Assembly: GCA_947467405.1 (NCBI GenBank)
Contig: CANIIN010000144.1
Coordinates: 1 to 6,758, forward strand
Length of the DNA: 6,758 bases
From: Betaproteobacteria bacterium
GTDB lineage: Bacteria > Pseudomonadota > Gammaproteobacteria > Burkholderiales > SG8-39
Reading direction: 5' to 3'
Position 1 is the first letter of the stretch. Each line of letters begins with the position of its first letter. Both the position numbers and the translations under genes were made by a program. Shown in pieces: positions 1-5,985 of this stretch. The notes below the pieces were generated by a model. That model searched no databases. It was given only the letters and a program-made list of their open reading frames with translations, and was not told the DNA's origin.

Positions 1-1
1 C

Positions 2-589
2 GTGCCGCTGCGCGAGGCCCTGTCGATGTTCGTCGTGCCCCTGCCGCATGCAGGCGTCACCATCACGCGCAGGGCCACCGCCAACCAGTGGACCTTGTCC
101 GAGCTGCAGTTCAACGACGCCGAACTGGCCGACGACGCATTGATCGGCCGGCGCGGCGCCGGCTGGACACAGATGCTGGCCACCTTTGCCGATGAGCCGC
201 CGGGCTTTGCGTGGCTGGGTTGGGCGACGCGCCTCACCGACACGCTGCTGGATCGCTTTGATGATCCGCGTGTGGCGCAACTCGTGGTCGAGCTGGGCGT
301 CGCACGGCGTTTCTGCGAGCGCGCCCTGACGATGCGCGAGGCGGGCCGGCCAGTGGCCTACGAAGGCGCGATGGCCAAGGTGTATGTGACGGAACTGCTG
401 CAGCGCATCGCCAGAACAGGGGCCGACCTCGAGGGCATGGATGCGCTGCGCTGGTCGCCGCTGTTCCAGGGCGGGAGCCGATTCGCCTATGAACTGCTGG
501 AGCGCATCCACTGCACCATCAGCGTCGGCGCCAACGAAGTGCAGCGCGATGTCATCGGGCGCGTGGCCCTGAAGTTGCCGAGAGCGTGA
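2..589 (+). CDS. Acyl-CoA dehydrogenase, C-terminal part (5' end outside window)
   Basis: This is the last 195 residues of an acyl-CoA dehydrogenase, a flavoenzyme that makes an alpha,beta double bond in an acyl-CoA. The visible part starts in the middle beta-domain (SMFVVPLPHAGVTI, about residues 8-21) and continues through the QFNDAELADDALIG segment (36-49) into the helical C-terminal domain. It ends with the family signature ISVGANEVQRDVIGR (173-187). The reading frame is open to the window edge, so the GTG at its start is probably internal and the N-terminal helical domain lies upstream. E65 (in FADEP) sits where isovaleryl-CoA dehydrogenase carries its catalytic Glu (LDLER), by my hand alignment. 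The usual RxxFG and QxxGGxG flavin-contact motifs are not visible. The stop overlaps the start of the next dehydrogenase gene, so the two are co-translated. The substrate cannot be told from sequence. Confidence 0.88.
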   Translation: MPLREALSMFVVPLPHAGVTITRRATANQWTLSELQFNDAELADDALIGRRGAGWTQMLATFADEPPGFAWLGWATRLTDTLLDRFDDPRVAQLVVELGVARRFCERALTMREAGRPVAYEGAMAKVYVTELLQRIARTGADLEGMDALRWSPLFQGGSRFAYELLERIHCTISVGANEVQRDVIGRVALKLPRA

Positions 590-1401
590 TGGCCATGCTG
601 AACAACATGGATGTGAAGGATCTGGGTGCGCTGCTGGCCGAGGGCATGGCGGCGGGGCGTGATGCCAAGGCTTCGTTGTTCCAGTTGCGTGTGTTGGCCG
701 CGTGCCTTGCGGGGAACGTTCCCGATGAGAGTTTCTGCGCCGCGGCGGGCGAGATCAGGGCGGAGCGACGTGACGATGGCTGGCTGCTGAGCGGAAGGGT
801 GCCGGCGGCGCTGTCAAGCGGCGGCGCGGTGAAGCAGTGCATCGTGCTGGCCGGCAGCGACGAGGGATGGATGTCCTTCCGCCTGTCGTGCGATTCGCCC
901 GCCTTGCGACTGGACCCGGTTGATAGCCTGGACCTGCTGCCTGCGGTCGATGTCCAACTCGACTCCGCCAGGGTCGGCGGCGGGACAGCATTGCGCAGGC
1001 TGGAAGACCATGCCCTGGTGCCGGCCTTGTTTGCGCTCAGCGCGGAGCTGGCGGGTGCCGCCGGCGCAGCGCTCGACATTGCGCTGGAACGAGTGCGGGT
1101 GAGAAAGGTGTTCGGCAGGTCGATCGGCGCCTATCAGGCGCTGGCTCACCGCCTGGTGGATGCGCGGATGGATCTCGATTCGATGCAACTCGCGCTGGAT
1201 GACATGGCACATGCCGGTCAGGATGGGGCTGTTGCCCGCGCAATGGCGCTCAAGACGCTTTGTTCACAGGCCGGCCCGAGAGTCGTCGCAACGGCCCAGC
1301 AGGCTCACGGCGGCGAAGGATTCCATGCGGATCTTCCGCTGTATCGGTACACGCGGCGCGTGCAGGGGCTGTGCCTCAGGCTGGGCAGCAGGTTCAGCTG
1401 A
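586..1401 (+). CDS. Short acyl-CoA dehydrogenase family protein, probable partner subunit
   Basis: A 271-residue acyl-CoA dehydrogenase homologue, about 100 residues shorter than the usual 380 because most of the N-terminal helical domain is missing. The central beta-domain (about 55-130) is divergent. The C-terminal helical domain (about 140-271) is clear, with RKVFGRSIGAYQALAHRLVDARM (173-195, given as RKVFG and flanking Q184/H188 for the key positions) and QAHGGEGF (239-246), both of which contact FAD across the subunit interface in this family. The position of the isovaleryl-CoA dehydrogenase catalytic Glu is Ala147 by my alignment, and the chain ends before the medium-chain-type catalytic Glu. 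It is therefore probably not active alone. The GTG start overlaps the previous stop by 4 bases (the ATG at 589 overlaps by 1), indicating translational coupling. The gene ends in an 8-base overlap with the convergent kinase gene. Confidence 0.87.
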   Translation: MMAMLNNMDVKDLGALLAEGMAAGRDAKASLFQLRVLAACLAGNVPDESFCAAAGEIRAERRDDGWLLSGRVPAALSSGGAVKQCIVLAGSDEGWMSFRLSCDSPALRLDPVDSLDLLPAVDVQLDSARVGGGTALRRLEDHALVPALFALSAELAGAAGAALDIALERVRVRKVFGRSIGAYQALAHRLVDARMDLDSMQLALDDMAHAGQDGAVARAMALKTLCSQAGPRVVATAQQAHGGEGFHADLPLYRYTRRVQGLCLRLGSRFS

Positions 1402-4198
1402 CGGCGCGGGGCTTGTCGCTGAGGCGATCCAGCAAGGCGCGCAGGGCGTTCTGGTCGATGGGCTTGGCGATGTAGTCGTCCATGCCGGCGGCCAGGCTGG
1501 CGTCGCGGTCGGACACCATGGCGCTGGCCGTCATGGCAATGATGGGGGTGCGCGGGGCTTTCTCTTCGGCGCGCCAGAGTTGCGTGGCCTTGAGCCCACC
1601 CATGACCGGCATCTGCAGGTCCATGAACACCACGTCGAAGCGCTTGTTGTCGTCGCGCCATTTGCGCAACTGCTCGAGCGCCTGTTGTCCGTCCTCGGCG
1701 ATGGTGGCGTGATGACCCCAGCGCTCCAGCAGTTTCAGCACCAGCAGACGGTTGATGGGGTGGTCCTCCGCCACCAGCACTTCCAGCGGGGCCTGTTGCG
1801 GTTTCTCGCGCAGCACATGGCGAGTGACCAGTGTCTTGCGGTCGTCGGGCGGCGCCCCCAGCATGCGCTGCAGTACGCCCAGCAGGTCATCGCGCCCCAC
1901 CGGCTTGGGCAGGTAGCCGGTAATGCCCAGTTCGCGGCAGCGCGCCGCGTCGCCACGCGCGCCCATGGACGAGAGCAGCGCCACGCGCGGCGCATCCGGT
2001 CTGCCGAGAATGGCTTCCGCTGTGGTGAATCCATCCATGCCGGGCATGCGTCCGTCCAGCAGCACGATGTCGGCCGGCGCGGCCTGCAGCGCTTTCAGCG
2101 CCGCCTCGCCCGAATCGGCCTGACGGGTCTCTACGTTCCATTGCGCCAGCATGGCGGCCAGTACGGCGCGGTTGGCCTTGTTGTCATCGACGATCAGGGC
2201 GCGCATGCCGGCCAGCGCGGCCGGCGGCACCGGATGTCCGGGTCTGGTCGCATCGACGCCCAGACGCACGGTAAAGCTGAAGGTGCTGCCGCGACCGACT
2301 TCGCTTTCCAGTTCGATATGCCCGCCCATCAGCGACACGAGGCTGCTGGAAATCGCCAGACCCAGTCCGGTGCCGCCGTAACGGCGCGTGGTCGAGGTGT
2401 CTTCCTGCGTGAACGATTCGAAGATCGCCGCGCGCTTCTCCTCGGGGATGCCGATGCCGGTATCGGTGACCGTGACGGTGACGTCGACCGCGCCGTCCTC
2501 GCGATCCTTGCAACGAACATGCACTCTGACTTCGCCGCTATCCGTGAACTTGATGGCATTGCCGGCGAGGTTGAGCGCGATCTGACGCAGGCGTCCCGGG
2601 TCGCCGAGCAGGGTTTCCGGCAGTTCCGGCGCAATGTCGAGGATGAGCTCCAGGTTCTTGTCGTGTGCGCGCGGTGACAGGCCCTTGAGGGTCTCGGACA
2701 GCATGCTGCGCATGGAGAAGGAAATCACCTCCATCGACAGCTTGCCGGCCTCGATCTTGGAGAAATCGAGGATGTCGTTGATGATGGACAGCAGCGCGTC
2801 GGCGGAGATCTGCACGGTGCGCATGAATTCGCGTTGCTCTTCCGCGTCGCTGCTGTCCAGGGCGAGACGGGTCATGCCGATCACGGCGTTCATCGGCGTG
2901 CGGATCTCATGGCTCATGTTGGCCAGGAATTCGCTCTTGGCGCGATTGGCCGATTCGGCGATCTCGGTGGTGCGGCGCAGTTCGGCCTCGATCCGCTTGC
3001 GCTCGGTGATGTCGGTGCGGATGGCGATGAACTCCTCGGGCTTGCCGTCCGGTCCCAGCAGCGGAACGACCGTGCCGTACAGCCAGTGCAGCTTGCCATC
3101 CTTGGAGCGGTTGCAGAGTTCCCCACGCCAGACGCGTCCGCTGTTGATGGTGTTCCACAGATCATCGTATAACGCCTGCGGATGCTCATTGGATCGCACC
3201 ACGGCATAGGTCTTGCCGATCAGTTCCTCGCGGCTGTAGCCGCTGACCTCGCAGAACTTGTCATTCACGTAGGTGATGCGGTCATGGCGGTCGGCGACCG
3301 ACACGATGGCGTGCTGGTCGAGAGCGAACTTCTGGTTGATCAGAGCGCGGCGGCCGATTTCGCGCTCGTTGACCAGGCGCTCGATGAGGGTGGACAGCGC
3401 TTCGATGTCGTCGGTGCCCCGGGTGCTGGATCCGGCGTCGGCCTCGGGCATCAACCCGCGCACCACGCTGCGCAGAGAACGGATGGCGTTGTCGCGGGCA
3501 TCGAGTTGCTGGCGCAGGCTTTCGGCGGTTCTGGCCAGCACCGCAAAGGTATCGCGGAACTCCAGGGGGACATCACCCGCCAGCGCCTTGCTCGGGTCGA
3601 TGACGCCAGCCTGCAGGTCGCGCTCGAAGGTCTGCACGCGCGCCAGGCTCCCCAGCCATCTCGCCAACGCGAAGCGGATCAGCAGCAGGCCGAACACCAG
3701 CCCGGCCAGCGCCAGCGCCAGCGAGTCGATGACCAGTTCCCACAGCGAGCCCGCAATGGCATTGACGTCGTAGGTCAGACGCAGCACGCCGTAATCCCGG
3801 CCGCCGACCACGATGACGCGATTGATGTCTTTCAGATCATCTGCGATCAGGTTACGCAGCCATTCGGGTGGAATGATGCGGGGCGCGATGGGACTGGCTT
3901 CACGAAGCCGGCTGCCGCTGGCATCGATGAATGACGCGCTGTCGAACTGGGTGTGCGTGACGGCCTTTTTCAGCATGCGCTGGATGCTGTCGAAATCGCC
4001 AATCACCGCACTGTCGGAGATGGTCTGCGCGGTAATGTCCACCACCGTCGTGGCGGAGTCCTGCGCTTCCTCGATGTGCTGGCTGAACTGGAATTTGTAG
4101 AAGATGCCCAACCCCGCGCCGACGAACACCAGCAGCGTCAGCGCGTACAGCGCGTAAACGCGCGCGACCAGCGACTTCGGGAACAGGGCGATGCGCAT
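1394..4198 (-). CDS. Hybrid sensor histidine kinase with PAS and two receiver domains
   Basis: A 934-residue inner-membrane sensor kinase that starts a phosphorelay. Order: TM1 (about 14-36), periplasmic domain of roughly 115 residues, TM2 (about 152-178), a HAMP-like and helical linker (180-290), PAS/PAC (about 290-400, ending TDITERKR), HisKA with the H-box FLANMSHEIRTP (phosphoacceptor H430), HATPase with N547, DTGIGIP (579-585) and YGGTGLGLAIS (607-617), then two receivers. Receiver 1 has D671/D672, phosphoacceptor D715, S743 and K765. Receiver 2 has E811/D812, D860, T890 and K912. All residues needed for kinase and receiver chemistry are present. No Hpt domain follows, so a separate phosphotransfer protein and output regulator are expected elsewhere. 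The ATG is the only ordinary start codon after the upstream gene's stop, and its ribosome binding site is weak. It lies 97 bases after a PhnD-like binding-protein gene on the same strand, a likely sensing partner. The specific signal is unknown. Confidence 0.95.
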   Translation of the reverse strand: MRIALFPKSLVARVYALYALTLLVFVGAGLGIFYKFQFSQHIEEAQDSATTVVDITAQTISDSAVIGDFDSIQRMLKKAVTHTQFDSASFIDASGSRLREASPIAPRIIPPEWLRNLIADDLKDINRVIVVGGRDYGVLRLTYDVNAIAGSLWELVIDSLALALAGLVFGLLLIRFALARWLGSLARVQTFERDLQAGVIDPSKALAGDVPLEFRDTFAVLARTAESLRQQLDARDNAIRSLRSVVRGLMPEADAGSSTRGTDDIEALSTLIERLVNEREIGRRALINQKFALDQHAIVSVADRHDRITYVNDKFCEVSGYSREELIGKTYAVVRSNEHPQALYDDLWNTINSGRVWRGELCNRSKDGKLHWLYGTVVPLLGPDGKPEEFIAIRTDITERKRIEAELRRTTEIAESANRAKSEFLANMSHEIRTPMNAVIGMTRLALDSSDAEEQREFMRTVQISADALLSIINDILDFSKIEAGKLSMEVISFSMRSMLSETLKGLSPRAHDKNLELILDIAPELPETLLGDPGRLRQIALNLAGNAIKFTDSGEVRVHVRCKDREDGAVDVTVTVTDTGIGIPEEKRAAIFESFTQEDTSTTRRYGGTGLGLAISSSLVSLMGGHIELESEVGRGSTFSFTVRLGVDATRPGHPVPPAALAGMRALIVDDNKANRAVLAAMLAQWNVETRQADSGEAALKALQAAPADIVLLDGRMPGMDGFTTAEAILGRPDAPRVALLSSMGARGDAARCRELGITGYLPKPVGRDDLLGVLQRMLGAPPDDRKTLVTRHVLREKPQQAPLEVLVAEDHPINRLLVLKLLERWGHHATIAEDGQQALEQLRKWRDDNKRFDVVFMDLQMPVMGGLKATQLWRAEEKAPRTPIIAMTASAMVSDRDASLAAGMDDYIAKPIDQNALRALLDRLSDKPRAVS

Positions 4199-4208
4199 CA
4201 GCGGATGC

Positions 4209-4249
4209 CGGTCCGCCGCCGGGCCGCTTGCGGCGCGCCTGTCAGGCGC
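4209..4249 (-). other. Cluster of GC-rich inverted repeats between the binding-protein and kinase genes
   Basis: The 96-base spacer between the two genes holds three potential hairpins: GCGCCTGTCAGGCGC (4235-4249, symmetric about its centre), GCCGCTTGCGGC (4223-4234), and CGGTCC/GGGCCG around a six-base loop (4209-4226, one G-U pair), which competes with the second. No T-run follows on the - strand, so this is not a standard terminator. Such structures could slow 3' decay of the upstream message or restrict kinase translation, making more binding protein than kinase. In GC-rich DNA some of this is expected by chance. Confidence 0.35.
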
Positions 4250-4294
4250 TGCGAGGCGACACCATGCGGATGGCAGGCGGTGATTGGCACGATG

Positions 4295-5149
4295 TCAGCG
4301 CAGCGAAGCCGGCGCCGTCTGGTAGAACCGGCGCTCGGTGACGTATTCACTGCCGTCCGATGCGATGAACCCGACGTCCGCTGTCAGGCCGACCTGCACC
4401 GAGGCTTGATGCAGGATTTCGCTTCCCCTGGCGTCCTTGGACATGCCGAAGAACGCGTTACCCACCGCGCTGACGTCCCTGGCCGGTACCTTGCTGGCGG
4501 CGAACAGGGCGAGATCCTGCACCGGGTCGGAACTCCACAGCACTCGATAGGATTTGCCCTCGCGTTTGGCGTAGCCGGCCACCAATTGGGCGTTGCCGCC
4601 GGTGGCCTGCACCTTGCCGCTGAACAATTGCACCAGCGCCGAATCCTGGTTGCCGCCGAAAACCACCTGTACGTCGATACCGCGTGCCATGAGCGCAGCC
4701 TGCGGCATCTTGTAGCCGATCAGCGCTTCCGGACCGGCATACGAGACGGCCTTGCCGGCCAATTGCTTCAGGTTGGTGACGGGTGAGTCGCCGGGCACGA
4801 CGATCTGGCCGCTGACCGGTGGCGTATTGCGGCGTCCAAATACCTTCCAGCCGAGTTTCTCGCGCTCCGGGCTGAAGAGATGGTTGCTGAACACGAACTC
4901 GACCTCCTGCGCCAGCACGTAGGCCGTGGTGTCAGCCGAGGTGCGTCCGATCTTCAATTGCAGCTTCACGCCGCTTTTTTCGGATACGTAGGCGATGATG
5001 GGGTTCCAGTAGGCGGCGGTCAGATTGATGCCGTACTGGTTGACTGGCGAGAAGCGGTATACGCCGCCTTCCTGTGCCGATGCCGGGCCGGACAGGCCCA
5101 TCGCGAGAATGGCCGCCGTGAGAATTCTGTTCAGGAAGTCGCGTCGCAT
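4295..5149 (-). CDS. PhnD-like periplasmic solute-binding protein, probable sensor partner of the hybrid kinase
   Basis: A 284-residue exported protein of the phosphate/phosphite/phosphonate-binding (PhnD) family. The ATG at 5149 is chosen because GGAG lies 6 bases upstream and a typical signal peptide follows directly (MRRDFLNR, hydrophobic core, cleavage after ASA at residue 25). The frame stays open to an ATG at 5215, but that would put 22 residues in front of the signal peptide. RRDFL resembles a twin-arginine motif, so Tat export is possible. Family features are a first-lobe WNPIIAYVSEKSG segment (about 48-60), VTNLKQLAGKAVSYAGPEAL (about 124-143) and GGNQDSALVQLFSGKVQATGG (165-185, key residues G165, G166, D169, G178). 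The Ser-Thr-Ser-Gly phosphonate loop of PhnD appears here as ALIG, and there is no cysteine, so phosphonate and AioX-type arsenite binding both look unlikely. With no permease or ATPase gene nearby and a sensor kinase next, a signalling role is favoured over transport. Ligand unknown. Confidence 0.88.
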   Translation of the reverse strand: MRRDFLNRILTAAILAMGLSGPASAQEGGVYRFSPVNQYGINLTAAYWNPIIAYVSEKSGVKLQLKIGRTSADTTAYVLAQEVEFVFSNHLFSPEREKLGWKVFGRRNTPPVSGQIVVPGDSPVTNLKQLAGKAVSYAGPEALIGYKMPQAALMARGIDVQVVFGGNQDSALVQLFSGKVQATGGNAQLVAGYAKREGKSYRVLWSSDPVQDLALFAASKVPARDVSAVGNAFFGMSKDARGSEILHQASVQVGLTADVGFIASDGSEYVTERRFYQTAPASLR

Positions 5150-5155
5150 GACTGG

Positions 5156-5159
5156 CTCC
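5156..5159 (-). promoter_or_regulatory. Ribosome binding site deciding the binding-protein start
   Basis: GGAG on the - strand, 6 bases before the ATG at 5149. The alternative ATGs at 5167 and 5215 have no comparable site, and the signal peptide begins at 5149. Confidence 0.6.
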
Positions 5160-5226
5160 GGTCGCATGAAGAGTGTAGAACGCGGCGCTACCGTGCGATA
5201 CGGCGTCGCAATCACATAGTCCTCAT

Positions 5227-5255
5227 GATATACCTGAATGTGGGGGGTGATCCAA
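5227..5255 (-). promoter_or_regulatory. Possible sigma-70-like promoter of the binding-protein/kinase operon
   Basis: On the - strand, TTGGAT (5255-5250) and TATATC (5232-5227) are separated by 17 bases, about 75 bases before the ATG at 5149. The -35 match is poor (3 of 6) and the -10 match moderate (4 of 6), so this is tentative. A start here would put the RNA 5' end near 5220, consistent with translation from 5149 and not from 5215. Confidence 0.3.
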
Positions 5256-5322
5256 AGCCCGGGAATGATGGAAATGCCCTTTTATCCATCGGTTTGCCGC
5301 AGATCAAGATGCGTTCTGTCGG

Positions 5323-5340
5323 CATGCGTCGGCGCGCATG
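5323..5340 (-). other. Small inverted repeat downstream of the Lrp-family gene
   Basis: CATGCG and CGCATG surround a six-base loop, 24 bases past the stop of the regulator gene. It could form a 6-bp hairpin in the transcript, but no T-run follows, so it is at best a weak or factor-assisted terminator. Otherwise the 214 bases between 5150 and 5363 hold only the tentative promoter and ribosome binding site; I see no gene there. Confidence 0.25.
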
Positions 5341-5363
5341 GCCGGTGGTCGGTACGCCAGGCG

Positions 5364-5849
5364 TCAGACGGCGTGGTTGAGGGGCAGGGCGGTGGTGTAC
5401 TTCATCTGTTCCATGGCAAAGGCCGAACTCACGTCCGGCAGGTCGGCGACCTTGATCAGGCGCTTGTACACGGCGTCGTAGCCGGCGATGTCCGGCACCA
5501 CCACGCGCAGCAGGTAATCGATGTCGCCGCTCATGCGATAGAACTCGACCACTTCCGGGATTTCCTTCACGCCGCGCGCAAAACGTTCCAGCCAGACCTG
5601 GGTGTGCTGGTTGGTGCGGATCGACACGAACACCGTCACCCCCACATTGAGCTTGGCCGGATCGCACAGCGCCACGTGCTTGCGGATCACGCCGGCTGCG
5701 CGCAGCTTCTGGATGCGCCGCCAGCATGGCGTGGGCGACAGGTTGACGCGCTCGGCCACCACGGCGAGGGCGGTATCGGCGTTGGTCTGGAGAATGTCGA
5801 GAATCTTGCGGTCGATGGCGTCCAAGATTAAATTTCCAGTAAAAGTCAT
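5364..5849 (-). CDS. Lrp/AsnC-family transcriptional regulator
   Basis: A 161-residue feast/famine regulator, the usual length for the family. The N-terminal winged HTH starts at LDAIDRKILDILQ and contains the recognition region LSPTPCWRRIQKLRAAGVI (about 37-55). The C-terminal RAM/effector domain (about 65-150) includes MSGDIDYLLRVVVPDIAGYD and ends in the family-typical KYTTALPL. These proteins form dimers to octamers, and many bind amino acids or related metabolites. The ATG at 5849 is preferred, but no Shine-Dalgarno sequence precedes it; a TTG at 5852 and a TTG at 5825 (after GGAAA, giving 153 residues) are alternatives. The first eight codons are AT-rich, unlike the rest of the gene. 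It is divergent from an MmgE/PrpD-family gene, its most likely target besides itself, and an Lrp-consensus site covers its promoter. The effector and specific orthologue are not identifiable. Confidence 0.93.
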   Translation of the reverse strand: MTFTGNLILDAIDRKILDILQTNADTALAVVAERVNLSPTPCWRRIQKLRAAGVIRKHVALCDPAKLNVGVTVFVSIRTNQHTQVWLERFARGVKEIPEVVEFYRMSGDIDYLLRVVVPDIAGYDAVYKRLIKVADLPDVSSAFAMEQMKYTTALPLNHAV

Positions 5850-5854
5850 CAAGT

Positions 5855-5869
5855 TAGAAAATTATTCTA
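5855..5869. promoter_or_regulatory. Candidate Lrp-type operator
   Basis: TAGAAAATTATTCTA fits every position of the E. coli Lrp consensus YAGHAWATTWTDCTR, which I recall from published in vitro selection. It is the core of a perfect 6-bp inverted repeat, TTAGAA-5-TTCTAA (5854-5870), in a 58-base stretch with only 13 G/C. It overlaps the predicted -10 box of the adjacent Lrp-family gene, a position suited to autorepression. It lies about 84 bases upstream of the predicted start of the divergent gene's transcript, where it could act as an activator or wrapping site. Confidence 0.6.
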
Positions 5870-5892
5870 ATTTCTTTTCATCCGCGCGCCAA
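5864..5892 (-). promoter_or_regulatory. Predicted sigma-70-like promoter of the Lrp-family gene
   Basis: On the - strand, TTGGCG (5892-5887, 4 of 6) and TAGAAT (5869-5864, 5 of 6) have an optimal 17-base spacer. Transcription would begin near 5857, only about 8 bases before the ATG at 5849. The message would be nearly leaderless, or translation would start at the TTG at 5825. Confidence 0.45.
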
Positions 5893-5933
5893 GTTTGGCA
5901 AAGGCTTGCGCGGATGCCGAGTGCCCCGGACTG

Positions 5934-5939
5934 TACAAT
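5934..5939 (+). promoter_or_regulatory. Possible -10 element for the MmgE/PrpD-family gene
   Basis: TACAAT matches the sigma-70 -10 consensus at 5 of 6 positions and lies 46 bases before the ATG at 5986. No good -35 is found at 16-18 bases upstream (about 5911-5916 reads CGGATG), which would fit a promoter that needs an activator such as the neighbouring Lrp-family protein. Single -10-like hexamers are common, so confidence is limited. Confidence 0.33.
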
Positions 5940-5985
5940 TGATGCCTGCCGCACTCTCATTCGGACCAGACTGAAACATATCGAT

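Noticed and set aside
1373..1425. GCCTCAG ... CTGAGGC inverted repeat around the convergent stops as a bidirectional terminator
   Set aside because: The arms are only 7 bases with a loop of nearly 40 bases and no T-run on either side, so chance is more likely.
1160..2677. A 505-codon open frame on the + strand, mostly opposite the kinase gene
   Set aside because: It is antisense to conserved receiver and ATPase domains, starts inside the dehydrogenase gene, and its translation is repetitive in Arg, Gln, His and Gly with no recognisable domain, as expected for a mirror frame of GC-rich coding DNA.
3182..4786. Long + strand open frames opposite the kinase N-terminus and the binding-protein gene
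   Set aside because: They overlap well-supported genes on the other strand, have low-complexity translations and no ribosome binding sites that stand out.
5150..5215. Extended start of the binding protein at 5215
   Set aside because: It would place 22 polar residues before a standard signal peptide and has no ribosome binding site, whereas the ATG at 5149 has GGAG at the right distance.
5212..5831. Other open frames overlapping the Lrp-family gene on both strands
   Set aside because: The Lrp/AsnC protein explains the region from HTH to RAM domain; the other frames have Arg/His-rich translations without domains.
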